From: Zizania palustris
Lineage: Eukaryota; Streptophyta; Magnoliopsida; Poales; Poaceae
Length of the DNA: 64,000 nucleotides
Direction: 5' to 3'
Assembly (NCBI GenBank): GCA_019279435.1
Contig: JAAALK010000082.1
Coordinates: 23,655,034-23,719,033, forward strand
Notes under the pieces: model-generated
What the model saw: the letters and a program-made list of their open reading frames with translations, nothing else
Databases searched by the model: none
Told to the model about the DNA's origin: nothing
Program-made: the position numbers and the translations under genes
Part shown: positions 9,638 to 21,287 of the stretch, piece after piece
How the letters are laid out: every line of letters starts with the position of its first letter
Numbering within the stretch: position 1 is the stretch's first letter

Positions 9638-11748
9638 TGTAACACCCCAGAATTTAAAAAGAAATAAAATAAAGGAAAAATATTATTAAATACATTTCTG
9701 GAAATTATAATTAAAGAAAAACCCTTAAAGAGCCTTATTAAAGCCAAACAGGGAGAAATATTCAAAATCTGGACTTGAAAATTTTATGAGATAAACTAGA
9801 GGCCAAAATATAATTTTAGGAATTTTTACAAATTTTTATCAACAGTGATTCAACCCTAAATCAAATATATGAATTACTAGGATTATTTTAAATCAGAAAA
9901 GATTTTAAATCCTTAATGGGCCACAACCCCGAATTCACCCTCAACACAGCCCAGCCGTAACTCACTGACCAGTGGGGCCCGCTTGTCGGCGCCGCTTCCC
10001 TCCTCTCTCTCCCGCGCCCGTCCCCGCTCGGCCCCACATGGCAGCCACCCACATCCCTAACCCTCCCTCTGACCGACGAGGCCCGCCTGTCAGGCTTTCC
10101 TTTCTCGTTCACCCGCCGACAGGTGGGGGCCACCTGTCGGATCCATCTTCTCCGATGGAATCCCTCTCTCCCCTTTCCTTTCCCGGCAATCACCTTCCAA
10201 GTTTTCGCCGCCGGCCGCCCGATCTCATCGATCTGGTCCCGGATTCCTTTTCCCCAAACACCAGCGATCACCTTCCCCCTAATCCCCACGCGTCTTCGGC
10301 TTAGATAGCAAGCATGCGCGCACATGGAAGCCCGCCGGCGCAAAATAGGAATACCCTCGGATCTCCACGGTTCCCTTCCGTTTGAACGACGATGAAGCCC
10401 CTATTTAAACCCCTCCGGTCACCGCTCATTGCCCACACTGCCTCTAGCTTCCCAGAGATCCGACGCAAAGTTTCGGCCACTAGCTCTGCTCCAACTCCGG
10501 CCACCGCTCACCGTCGGCCCCGGCCTCCTCCGCCCTAGCCGCCGCCACCATCGTGATCGCCGGAGCCCTCCCTACCTCGGCATCCACTCCGTTGGCCGTG
10601 GACGTCGTCGGATCGCCGTCGCCGTCGACCACCCGAAGACCACCTTCATCTACCCCTCGCCGCCGGTCACCTCCGGACCTCCTTCTTCAACGTCGAAGGT
10701 ACGGTCATGACCGTCATCCCCTCCTCTTTCCATTTTAGCATAAAGCTAGGCCCCTAGGCCCTCGCCGTCGCCGTCGCCACCGCGCCCGAGGCCGGCGTCG
10801 CCGGAGACGAAGGGTAAAATACCCTCGTCACCACGTGCCGTGCCGGAATCCATCCGAGCCGCACGATCCCGAGCGAACGGTCCAGATTAGATCCTGCGGA
10901 GATCTAATCTGAGCCCTCAGATCCGGTCAAACCGGTATCTTTTAATCTGGGCTGTCAATTGATATTTAAAATGTTGACTCAATTTGGTGCGTCCACGTAT
11001 ACCCGTTCGCTATGTTTTAATCTGGACCGTCCGATTTCACTTAACCCCTCCCGCCTCGCGCCTGGCCGCTTGATCTGGATCGGACGATCCAGATCGGTTC
11101 GGCTCACACGCGCAGTCGCTGGTCCACCGTGGGCCTGGCTCACCGTGGACCAGAGCCCATTTCCAGTTTAAATAAAAATCCAGAAAATAGTTTAAACTTT
11201 GAAAATTCATAACTTACTCATTTTAACTCCAAATTTCACCATTCAAATTTTGTTAAATTCAGCATATTATTCTCTAGACATTAATGCCATAAAAACAGTA
11301 TGTTACTGTTACCCAAAATATTTTTAATAAATATTTGAATAAAAACCCCTTAGGGTTAAAATTATTAATACAGAAAATAAATTAGGAAAAACCCTAAAAA
11401 GTTAAGCTTTACTGTTTTATACCAAACTTCAGAATATTAAAATATTTACTGTTTAGTATTTGGTGGATTTTTATCTGTTTATTGAATGTATTGTTTATTT
11501 TTCCGTATCAAGAAGACTACGAGTTCGTCGAGGAGCCGAAGTTCTACCCCGAGGTTCCTCCATCCCCATTTGCTGATCAAGGCAAGTCATCGACCACCTC
11601 TGTGGAAACAGTTGATCATTATTGAGCCCATGTTTTAATAAATTATCGCTATAACTCATAGGTTAATATTGCATTAGTCAAATATCAAAGCCTTACACTT
11701 ATATTTATTAGATCCCCATCCTTGTGTGCAAACCCAAGCCATGCTTAT
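9638..11748 (+). repeat. Tekay gypsy 5' LTR, left part
   Basis: Starts TGTAACACCCC and is homologous, in the opposite orientation, to the LTRs at 44259-47459 and 53099-56301. It contains a GC-rich block (about 10000-10860) that gives long chance open frames on both strands. The expected TATA box is changed to TATTTAAA near 10402. It is interrupted at 11749 by the SIRE element and resumes at 22897/22902. Confidence 0.85.
11744..11748. repeat. Target-site duplication, left (CTTAT)
   Basis: CTTAT immediately before the SIRE LTR, repeated at 22897-22901 on the other side. The uninterrupted homologous Tekay LTR has a single copy at this place (minus strand near 45410). Confidence 0.95.
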
Positions 11749-13654
11749 TGTAGGACCGAAAGTAGCGACCAGAGGGGGGGGGTGAATGGGCGCCTTAAAA
11801 ATTCTTTCGAATCAATGGCCTGTTCCCAATACCCAACGCACCTCAAAAATACTACGCAGCAGAAACTAAACAGAAGGCCTAAGTCTAAGGGTTTCTAACC
11901 TAGAAGCAACTGATGATAAACAGAGATCTAGTAAAGTAGTGCAACTAGGCAGATGTACAAGTTATAACAGGCCTAAACTTCTCAATGAAATGATCTAAGT
12001 ATGTATAAAGTGAAAAGAGAAGTTATTGTCCAAAGTTGTCTCTTGTTCGAAACTTGGCGAAGCCCCCTTCGCACGTCGAGGTCTGCTTCGGAGGTTGGAG
12101 TCGGAGTCTGTCCGAAATGCCGAAGGTGTCACTATCTAGGCTAGTTCGAAGTGATAAGAAGCGAAGAGTACTTCGGAGCGAAGTAAAACAGTGCCGGAGC
12201 CTGCTTCGAAGTATGTACTTCGAAGACAAGACTTCGAACGTACTTCGAACCGAAAGCCTCGAAGCTAAACCTTCGAACACGAAACTTCGAACACAAAGCT
12301 TCGAACACACAAACAAACAACCTTCGAACGTAGGAGCGAAGTCTGTCACGTGACAGAAAATCAAGTCCGAAGCCTACACTCTACCTTCGAAAAGGGAAAA
12401 CTTCGGGAAGAGAAACGAAGGCAGACACGTCACAAAGAAATCCAAGCGAAGTCTATCAGAACAGACAAACTTCGAACCCAACTTCGAAACCTAATGAGGT
12501 GTGTGCTTCGAACAGATAGATTCGGAGTATGCTAGTTCGAAGTATGCGATGCTGTCCATACAGGAGGAACTTCGAATCTAGCAACTCAGACGCAAAAACC
12601 GTAGTTCGAAGTCTGAGCGAAGCCTTTAAAGAGGTTCGATCGGAGCCTGCCTCACGAAGTTGAGGGGCTTCGCACGGGACCGAGCTTCGCCAGACACACC
12701 AGGAAAAAGCAAAAGAGACTGTCTGCTTCGATCAAAAAGCTGGGCGATAGAAGTTGAAAAGCTGCAGCCGAACACTGTAGCTACAGTAAAGCAGTACTAC
12801 TTGCAACAGCAAGAACTAGTACTACCACCGTGAAGAACTCACCCAGCCGAAGAAGCTTCTTTTCAAGAATAAATTCAGCAGCCCGTAGGTAAGGCAATAA
12901 CTCCCCAAACCAAACAAAATGCAAGCAATAAATTCACCAGAGTTCAAAGATTAAATGCATCCAAAAGATTTGAGCCAAAAGAATGCAAGAACAGGGAGAG
13001 GGAAGCCCCTGGCGGCGCACACAGGAGAGAGAAGGGAGTGACCCAAAAAGGTGGATTTGATTTCAGCACAAAGGGGTAGTCCAAACCCTAGGGATTGGGG
13101 TGCTATTTATAGGCAGCCCAATACTAGGAATATTCTACCAGCCCCTTAGGGTTTTTACAGACTCAAAAATACAGAAAAAGACTCTACTGCCCTTAGGTAT
13201 TTTTACAGACACAACTGACTGACTGTGGGCCTAGAGTAACACATGACATATCCTGAAGCTACTCTTCTGGACAGTCGGATACAGAATCAACGGTTGTCAG
13301 TTTTATGCCGAAACTGACAAAGCCTCCACCAGCTTTGCACCAGGTACCCGGATTGGGCCGGCCCGACCCCGCAGCTCTCTCAGCCCGGCAATCGCTCACC
13401 GCCCGTGTACCTGAGTCAGTCCTGGTCAACAGCCCAGTGGGTCTTCTACTGCTTCTGGCCCATGCACCCGGATTGGGCCAGCCCGACTTCGCAGCCTCCT
13501 CTGCCCGACAGTCGCTCGCTGCCCGTGTACCTGAGTCACACGCGGCCCATGAAACAGCAGATCTCTTCTCTTCTTCAGTCCTCTTTGACTATCGTTGACA
13601 ATGACTCATCACTTCTAGAGCCATGAGGTCCACGCTATTCAGCATGGCTCCTCA
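11749..13654 (-). repeat. 3' LTR of SIRE element
   Basis: 1906 bp, TGTAGGACCG to GGCTCCTCA on the plus strand. Nearly identical to 20991-22896. Carries the TTCGAA array (about 12048-12615), a TATA box (minus strand, 13104-13111) and the duplicated GTACCCGGATTGGGCC-type block. Confidence 0.95.
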
Positions 13655-13666
13655 ATCTCCCCCTTG
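13655..13666 (-). promoter_or_regulatory. Polypurine tract
   Basis: Minus strand CAAGGGGGAGAT directly upstream of the 3' LTR start TGAGGAGCC. The same tract precedes the related LTRs at 26498 (26486-26497) and 28749 (28750-28761). Confidence 0.85.
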
Positions 13667-14980
13667 ATGAGTGCATTGTCAACACTCCTCTTCTTCAGCT
13701 CTTCGGCACCTGTGAACCAAATGTGGAAACACGAAAACAAAACACAAGGAAACAAAGAAGAAGAAAAATAAGGTAAAAGTTTAACCCTAATGACCAAAAG
13801 CCAACCAAAAGCAAGAAACGGTCATTATGGTTAACCAAAACGTAAAAGCTCAAGATGAGTGTGATTTCAGAATCAACAAGGATATCAACAGAGTAAGAAC
13901 TCCCCCTTAAACTCTGATCCCAAATTTTCTCCCCCTTGTTGACAAGTGAACTCATCAAGCACTCAAAAAAAGACACAGACTCCCCCGGAAAAGCAACTCC
14001 CCCTCAAAATATGCAGTAAATGCAATTGGGGTGCAGGTGGAGTGTAGAAAGCATGCTTCTCAAATATGATTGACTGCAAATACAGTATCTAGCAGGTATA
14101 GCAAAAGAGATACTGTCTAAGACACATGGCATGGTCAGTGCAAGAGATGATATCTAAAGAAAGTCATTTAGCACGCATTTGTCAAGTTTTGCAAATAAAA
14201 ACATCACCACATTCTCTAGTAAACAAGCAAGGTAAAGCATGAGATGCAGAAGCTAACTGATATCTACCCAGATAAGCATTGTTCAAAACAAAGTGCTTCA
14301 GCAAACTTGTTATCCTTTTAAAGTGCAGGCTTTTTCATTTTCCTTTGTCATTTGTGCCAAGGGTTATTTGCATGTCAAACCTTACGCTAACCGACCAAGT
14401 CAAGCCTAGGCCAGAACTGAGCCATCAGAAGCTTAAGACATTGGTCTCGGCATACATTACACTGTCCTAGTTCATACCAAAGTGCTATGGTAAGCAATCC
14501 AGAACAATATAATGCGACAAAGCAAACCCACTTGGATCTTTTCGACTTTAAGCATAAAAAGGAATGGAATTTTCATTCATTTTTGATTTTTATCATTTTA
14601 TAGCACATTTTCCATGTTAAAGCATAAGGATGTCCAAGTTGCATATCTGCATCTATGTGATGAACTGGCTACAAGGCATGTAACAGATAGCAAAAACACT
14701 CAGCCTACGTATGCTAGTTACCAGAAGCAATGGTGATCAATTTTCAAGTTGAAAGCGTAAAAGCCATGCATATGACAGATATCTGCATATCATTTGAACT
14801 GAAGCAAAGCATGATCATCGACAAGTATTCGAAAGCATGTACCAGCTAGAATACGTAAAGCAATTCAATCATATAACAGAAGCATCTCTAAAGTGTGATA
14901 TGTGAATATGTATGATATGAACACACACAGAAAGACTCAAGAAAAGAGTAAAGAAGAAGGAAAAACTGACGCAAAATATC
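13667..14980 (-). other. SIRE 3' non-coding region
   Basis: No coding frame of note. It holds several further purine runs on the minus strand resembling the polypurine tract (GGGGGAG-type runs near 13902, 13930, 13983 and 14000). The same arrangement is kept in the two relatives at 25113-26485 and 28762-29942, so it is a family trait. The position is where some SIRE elements have an envelope-like gene; none is seen here. Confidence 0.75.
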
Positions 14981-17900
14981 CTAAAAAGGATACACAACAC
15001 CCAAATCCCCTCTTAAACGCTCAAAAGTAGACTGATCTAGGGGTTTGGTGAAAATGTCAGCCAACTGATGATGGGTATCAACATGAACAAGGTCAATGAC
15101 ACCTTTCTCATATTGATCCCGCAAGAAGTGAAAGCGCACATCAATATGTTTGGTTTTTGAATGGAGACACGGGTTTTTCCCTACACTAATAGCACTCGTG
15201 CTGTCGCAGAACAATGGAACCCTGGTAGGAAAGAGCAACCCAAGGTCTCGTAGAGTAGAAATCATCCAAACCATCTGTGAGCAGCAGCTAGCAGCAGCTA
15301 CGTACTCAGCCTCTGTGGTCGAAAGAGCAACTCCAGATTGCTTTCGAGAAGACCAAGATACAAGGGAAGAACCAAGAAACTGGCAAGTACCGGAAGTCGA
15401 CTTGCGATCCAACTGGCACCCACCAAAGTCAGCGTCCGAAAAGCCAGATAAATCAAGTGATGATGATGCTGAATAATAAAGACCAAGATCAGGCGCATAG
15501 GTGAGATACCTGAAAATGCGCTTGACAGCCTGCCGGTGAGACGCGCGTGGTGAAGACTGAAAACGCGCGCAAAGTCCCACGGCGAACTGTATGTCTGGTC
15601 TTGTTGCCGTTAAGTACAACAGCGAACCGATCATCCCTCGAAATTCTCTCTCATTGACCTTGACACCGCTCTCGTCCTTGTCCAGACCCCCAGAAGTGCC
15701 CATCAGGGTCATCTGCGGCTTCAATTCACCACCAAAGTCAAATTTCTTAAGCATGTCACGAGTATACTTACCTTGGTGGATGAAGGTGCCGTCCTTGGTC
15801 TGCTTGATCTGGAGCCCTAAAAAGTACTTAAGCTCACCCATGAGGCTCATCTCAAACTCACTGTGCATCTGCTCAGAAAACTTGGATACAAGAGAATCAG
15901 TAGTACCGCCAAAGATAATATCGTCCACGTAAATCTGAGCAACTAAGAAATCTGAAGCATCTCTGAGCAAGAAAAGAGTTTTGTCCACAGAACCCATCAC
16001 AAAGCCCTTCCCCAACAAAAATTGCTTCAACCGGTCATACCAAGCCCTGGGGGCTTGCTTCAACCCGTATAAAGCTTTATGCAACTTAAAAACATGTCGA
16101 GGAAACTTGGGGTTCTCAAAACCGGGGGGTTGCCTAACATATACCTCCTCATCCATGAACCCGTTCAGAAAAGCACTCTTAACGTCCATTTGAAAAAGCT
16201 TAAAACCCTTTGAAACGGCAAAAGCTAGAAGAATACGAATGGACTCAAGACGGGCCACAGGAGCGAAGGTTTCTTCAAAGTCAATACCTTCCTTCTGGCA
16301 ATAACCCTGGGCGACTAGTCGAGCCTTGTTGCGCACCACAACCCCATCTTCACCTTGTTTGTTCTTGAATACCCACTTGGTGCCTATGGGGTTGCATCCT
16401 GGTGGCGGCTCATCTAGTGTCCAAACCCGATTGCGGACAAAATTCTCAAGCTCTTCTTGCATGGCATTAATCCAATTAGAATCAGAGAGAGCATGAGAAA
16501 TGTCTCTGGGCTCAAAAGATGCAACAAATGTAGATTTAGCAAACACAGCGAGAGAGGCAGAAGAACGCAAAGTCCTCTCAGTCAAATCACCAATGATGAG
16601 CTCTGAGGGGTGGTCACGCTGAACTGCTCGGGTTCCCTGGTGATCTGAAGTCACCTCACCGGAGTCAGTAGCTGACACCTCTGGACTCGGCTGAGGGGGC
16701 TCGATCGAAGTGGAAGAAGTGATCAGAGGTCCGCCCTCATCATCAGTCGAAGTCACAGAAGGTGTGGGCTCTGCGGGGGATGCAGAAGGCCCGCCCTCAA
16801 CAGCAGCTGGAGTATCCTCATCTTCCTCGAAGATGGATTCTCCGAGCTCATCATCACCAGAAAGCTCAAAAGAAGGAGTCAAAGAAGGCAAGGACTCATC
16901 AAAAGAAACCTCACAGGTCTCGACAAGCAGCTGGGATTCGAGGTTCCAAACACGGAAGCCTCGAGAATGCAATGCATAACCAAGAAAAATACCATCCCAG
17001 CAACGAGACTCAAATTTGTCCAAATGCCCTCCCTTCTTGAGCACAAAGCACTTGCAGCCAAACGCTCGCAAGTGGCTCACCTTGGGCTGTCTGCCAAACC
17101 GCAACTCATATGATGTCTTACCAATGTAAGCTCTAAGAAAAATGCGATTGGCCAGATAGCAAGCCGTGTTCATGGCTTCAGCCCAAAAACGCCTAGGAGT
17201 CCTGTGCTCATCGAGCATCGTCCTGGCCATCTCAACTAGCGTGCGGTTCTTTCGTTCCACAACGCCGTTCTGTGGGGGAGTGTAAGGAGAAGAAAACTGA
17301 TGGTCCAGACCCTGATCACCACAGAAACTGACGAACTGAGAGTTCTTGAACTCAGAGCCGTTGTCGGAGCGAATTGCTCGCATCCGGCCATTGTTCTCAT
17401 TCTTCAGCTTCAAAATCAGGTCATGGACAAATTGAAAAGTTTCATCCTTAGACTCCAAAAAGAAAACCCACGAGAATCGAGAAAAGTCGTCAACAATCAC
17501 AAGTGCATACCACTTCCCACCGACTGAGCGTACCCGAGCTGGACCTACAGTGTCCAAATGTAAAAGCTCGCCTGGATACGAAGTCATCACCTGAGTCACA
17601 GGTGAGTGAGAAGCGGCAACCATTTTCCCATGACGACAGGGATGACAAACTAGATCCTTCTCCATTTTAAGCTTGGGCAATCCTCGGATGAGGTCCATAG
17701 AGCTTAACCTGACTAGCAGATCGAAACTCAAATGACCTAACCTCCTATGCCACTTCCAGAGCTCAGAAGAAGATCCAGCAATCAAACAGCGAGAAGGGCC
17801 AAAAGAACTAGAGAAGTCAATTCGAAAAACTTTACCGAAGGGTAAAATCTGACAAACCAAAGACCCTCTAGAATCAACCACAGAAGAATTGCCCTTCTTA

Positions 17901-18178
17901 AAACGCACTTCCAAACCATCCTCAAGAAGTTGCGACACAGAGATTAAATTAAAGTTCAGATTTTTAACCAAAGCAACATTCTTTAAAGAGAAATGATCTG
18001 AAATGCTGATTGAGCCTATGCCACTTACTTTCCCTTGACCGCTGTTCCCGAACGTGATATATTCTTTGGAGCTCGGGGGAGTGAGACTGGAGAACCATCT
18101 GCGATGTCCCATCATGTGGCGAGAGCATCCTGAGTCCATGATCCAAACATCCTCCAGTCCCCGGTCCTGCACAATCAA
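14981..18178 (-). CDS. pol: SIRE-type copia Pol polyprotein
   Basis: 1065-codon open frame, intact. Domain order is that of Ty1-copia: aspartic protease with the active site IMDSGCSRH near residue 15; GAG-pre-integrase with WHRRLGHLS near 142 and the CHPC zinc pair; integrase core with DTVGP, IRSDNGSEF and PPQNGVVERKN carrying the catalytic DDE residues (about 210-310); reverse transcriptase from about 580 with ALYGLKQAPRAWY and the catalytic IYVDDIIFGG; RNase H from about 925 with SDADFGG, STTEAEY and LFCDSTSA. It ends LGVVYPF. No standard ATG marks the start; the frame opens at a TTG overlapping the gag stop in ATTGA, and lies in the -1 frame relative to gag, so expression is expected by frameshifting or processing. 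All key residues seem present, so the enzymes may be active. Confidence 0.93.
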   Translation of the reverse strand: MIVQDRGLEDVWIMDSGCSRHMMGHRRWFSSLTPPSSKEYITFGNSGQGKVSGIGSISISDHFSLKNVALVKNLNFNLISVSQLLEDGLEVRFKKGNSSVVDSRGSLVCQILPFGKVFRIDFSSSFGPSRCLIAGSSSELWKWHRRLGHLSFDLLVRLSSMDLIRGLPKLKMEKDLVCHPCRHGKMVAASHSPVTQVMTSYPGELLHLDTVGPARVRSVGGKWYALVIVDDFSRFSWVFFLESKDETFQFVHDLILKLKNENNGRMRAIRSDNGSEFKNSQFVSFCGDQGLDHQFSSPYTPPQNGVVERKNRTLVEMARTMLDEHRTPRRFWAEAMNTACYLANRIFLRAYIGKTSYELRFGRQPKVSHLRAFGCKCFVLKKGGHLDKFESRCWDGIFLGYALHSRGFRVWNLESQLLVETCEVSFDESLPSLTPSFELSGDDELGESIFEEDEDTPAAVEGGPSASPAEPTPSVTSTDDEGGPLITSSTSIEPPQPSPEVSATDSGEVTSDHQGTRAVQRDHPSELIIGDLTERTLRSSASLAVFAKSTFVASFEPRDISHALSDSNWINAMQEELENFVRNRVWTLDEPPPGCNPIGTKWVFKNKQGEDGVVVRNKARLVAQGYCQKEGIDFEETFAPVARLESIRILLAFAVSKGFKLFQMDVKSAFLNGFMDEEVYVRQPPGFENPKFPRHVFKLHKALYGLKQAPRAWYDRLKQFLLGKGFVMGSVDKTLFLLRDASDFLVAQIYVDDIIFGGTTDSLVSKFSEQMHSEFEMSLMGELKYFLGLQIKQTKDGTFIHQGKYTRDMLKKFDFGGELKPQMTLMGTSGGLDKDESGVKVNEREFRGMIGSLLYLTATRPDIQFAVGLCARFQSSPRASHRQAVKRIFRYLTYAPDLGLYYSASSSLDLSGFSDADFGGCQLDRKSTSGTCQFLGSSLVSWSSRKQSGVALSTTEAEYVAAASCCSQMVWMISTLRDLGLLFPTRVPLFCDSTSAISVGKNPCLHSKTKHIDVRFHFLRDQYEKGVIDLVHVDTHHQLADIFTKPLDQSTFERLRGDLGVVYPF

Positions 18179-20931
18179 TGTCTGTAAGTGGGAGCAAATG
18201 GTCCGGCACCAGGTTTAGCAAAAGAGCTAAACCAGTGTCGAGCCATCTGCTCAAAAGATGGAAAGCGAAAACCATCATAAGAATTTGGACCAAAACGCGG
18301 CTCAAAGCGCGGTCCATGGTTCTTCCTAACCCTACGGCCACGAGGTCCAGAACCGTAGCCAACTCGGTCTGGAACTCTGCCGGAACGAACACCACCTACT
18401 GGAGCACGGGTAGGAAAACCGTCTCCTCTACCACCACCTACACGACGCGGCCTGGCCTCTAGCCTCTCCCCGCGCCGAGGAACACGCAGTCTACCACCCT
18501 GCTGGTAGAACTGCACCTGATCACTATGAGCCCTCTCTGCTCTCTCAACCCGCTTCCTCCTGAAGCAAAACTCCGCAAGATGCCCGTCTCTCTGACAAAA
18601 CTCACAATGATAGGTAGGCTTCTTGGGATGTGGTTGAGGCTTGGGATTCTTGGGCTTGGTAGTGTTTGGTGTGGTCTTCTTGGGCTGAGAGGGTCCAGGA
18701 AGAGAGTCTAGAGAAGAGTGGAGGTGTTTGGGCTTAGGAACCCAGATAGGCTTCTTGGGTGGAGCTTTGGGTGGTTCATGGATCACTCCATCCTTGGGCT
18801 GACAAGCCTGGGAGGTCTCAGTGGAGTGAGTCTTGGGATACCTCTGCTCTGGAGTCATTTTACTCCACTCCACTGCCCGGCTGAGGGCACTCTCAAAGTC
18901 AGCCTTGGTGTAGGTGTAACCTACTCCAAACCCATCCTTCCTCTTGAACTGCTGGATCATCATGCCAAGCTGTGGCTCTCTGGCACTGATCCAACTCAGG
19001 ATAGAACGGAGGTAAAAGTTCTCATTCTGAGAATCTGCTAGCTCCTCTCTCAAGGAAGCTAGAACCTCCACCTGAGACAAGCAGGTCTCACACTCACTCT
19101 CTACTTGGACAGACTTTCCGGCTTTTAGCTTAATCAACTCCATTCTAAGAGACAGACAGTTCTCACAAACAGTGGGCGGAACTGACAATGTCTCAAGCTC
19201 TAGCCTAGTCTGCGCAAGCTCAGCTCTCAACCTCTCCAAATCACCCAAATGCTCATTGCCTTTGGATTTCAGCTCAGCTAAGGTAGCTAGATGAGATGGG
19301 CAATCAACACAGGGTGCGACGACATTGGCTTGAGCATCTTTCAGCTCCTGCTGAGCGCTTTCAAGCTCAGTGGCCAAAGCGTCCCTCTCATCAACCCTTT
19401 CTGTGTACCTGGACTTCAAAGTCGACAGGTCACACAGAAGCACCTCACATTTCGGGCACTCACTGCTATCACCCAAGCAAGGGGAAGAAGATAGACTTTC
19501 TATTCTACCGTTGGCTACGGCAAGCTCACTCTCTAACTCGTCTATCCTTTTCTTAGCCCCCCTAAGCAGTTTCTCCCGATACTTCAACTCCTGACGATTG
19601 CTCTCAAGTAAATCAACAATTTCGCGCTCATAAGATGATACCTTGCTATCGTCATCGTCAGAGTCGTCGGAGGAGCTCTTTTCTTCTCTATCCCCAAGAG
19701 CCATGGAGCAGAAACTCTTGCGGGATCTTCGGCGCTGGTGTGAGCGGCTCTTCGGCTTGTCTCCGAAGGCCATGAAGCAGAGGCCCGCCGGATCATCCTT
19801 GTCCTTCCCCTTCTTGATGGTGATCTCCTCATCACTTGAGCTCGATGAAGAGGAAGAAGACGTGGATCTCTTGGAGTAGCTCTTCTCCATCTCGGCGAAG
19901 AAGGCCTTGTCGCGCTTCTTGTTCTCTCGCCGGTAGTCCTTCAGGGCCTTCTTGAAGAACCGGGTCTTCGGCTTGCCCTTGGTGAAGGAAGGGCTCTCAT
20001 GCTTGCCGGAGTCATGGAAGCTGCTGCCGGTGCCCTTCTTGTAACCACTGCGCTTGGGGCAGTCGGCGATGAAGTGTCCTGGATCACCACATTCAAAGCA
20101 TCCGGATTTTGTGCCGTGTCTTTTAAACATTCTTTTATCATGGACACGACGCACCCGGTTGTTAAAAAGACACAAATCATCATCTCCCAACAACTCAAGC
20201 TGGTCCTCAGTGATAGACATCAAGGAGAACCCAGCACAGCTCACAGCAGAGGGATCAACAGAAGGTGTAGCAAGGGCCAGGGATTTTGATCCAGAGCCAG
20301 TGAGATTTGATCTCAACTGGATATCTACCTCAGTGGCCTTTAGTTTGCTAAATAACTCAGAAATGGTCAAGGTATCGTATGAAGTACTCTCAACGATAGA
20401 TGATACCTTGATCTCCCAGATCTTTGGGTCCAAGGTATGAAGAACCTTGAGCGCCTGCTCATGATCTGAGACTAGCTGAGCACCCTCAGCCTTGTTGTCC
20501 CGAAGCTTGTTAATGATCGACTGAAAGCGACCAAACAAAGCCTCAACAGATTCACCCGGCTTCTGTGTGAAATTCTCATATTCACGCCGGTAGGTCTGAT
20601 AGAGCCGAGCCTTGACCTGTGCTGTTCCCTCATGGTGTGCCTTGAGGGTAGCCCAGATCTCTCTCGCAGTGGAGAGATGACTCACTCACTCAAATTCAGT
20701 GGGACCTAAACCAGAAAATAAAATGTTCACAGCCTTACTGTTGCTCAGATGCTGAGCAATGATACCAGCAGTACCTTGCTCAGTAACTGGCAGAATGACA
20801 AATGTGGTGTGAACGCAAATGTCCCATATGTCCGAACCCTGGCTCATGAGATAGGCTCGCATGCGAGTCTTCCAATAATTATAGCCATAGGCTTCCAAGG
20901 ACGGGACCTTGCCAGGAGACGTCATAGTCAC
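18175..20931 (-). pseudogene. gag: SIRE-type copia Gag, one internal stop
   Basis: Structural protein of the virus-like particle. Start at ATG 20931 (MTMTSPGKVPSLEAYGYNYW). About 917 codons ending at TGA 18175-18177. N-terminal UBN2-type domain (AREIWATLKAHHEG); first zinc knuckle CFECGDPGHFIADC near residue 278; serine and acidic linker; coiled-coil region with CX2C pairs; second zinc knuckle CEFCQRDGHLAEFC near 776; basic, arginine- and glycine-rich tail. Long Gag with two knuckles is typical of SIRE. A single in-frame TGA (20686-20688) follows GPTEFE; the related copy at 35700 has CGT (arginine) there, so this looks like a CGA-to-TGA change. The rest is open, so a short truncated Gag or readthrough is possible. 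Confidence 0.9.
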
Positions 20932-20976
20932 TACTGGGGTTTAGAACCGGTTAAGGTATGGAAAAACCCTAACCAG

Positions 20977-20988
20977 GCTCTGATACCA
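20977..20988 (-). promoter_or_regulatory. tRNA-iMet primer-binding site
   Basis: Minus-strand TGGTATCAGAGC, two bases inside the 5' LTR end at 20991. Confidence 0.95.
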
Positions 20989-21287
20989 CTTGTAGGACCG
21001 AAAGTAGCGACCAGAGGGGGGGGGGTGAATGGGCGCCTTAAAAATTCTTTCGAATCAATGGCCTGTTCCCAATACCCAACGCACCTCAAAAATACTACGC
21101 AGCAGAAACTAAACAGAAGGCCTAAGTCTAAGGGTTTCTAACCTAGAAGCAACTGATGATAAACAGAGATCTAGTAAAGTAGTGCAACTAGGCAGATGTA
21201 CAAGTTATAACAGGCCTAAACTTCTCAATGAAATGATCTAAGTATGTATAAAGTGAAAAGAGAAGTTACTGTCCAAAGTTGTCTCCT

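Noticed and set aside
9888..10343. Long proline- and arginine-rich frames on both strands (also 46259-47181 and 55100-56023)
   Set aside because: They lie in the GC-rich part of the Tekay LTR, overlap on opposite strands and are explained by composition.
12023..12364. Overlapping open frames of over 100 codons on both strands (also at 21266-21607)
   Set aside because: They arise from the TTCGAA palindrome array in the SIRE LTR, which reads openly on both strands; both LTRs show the same pair.
13667..14980. Envelope-like gene between pol and 3' LTR of the SIRE element
   Set aside because: Some SIRE elements have one, but here the longest frames are under 100 codons with no signal peptide or membrane segment.
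15150..15476. Plus-strand frames inside the SIRE pol and gag (for example 16710-17040, 18718-19041, 19999-20440)
   Set aside because: They are antisense shadows of an intact pol and a nearly intact gag.
20977..20988. tRNA-like matches
   Set aside because: The TGGTATCAGAGC matches are primer-binding sites complementary to a tRNA 3' end; no cloverleaf is present.
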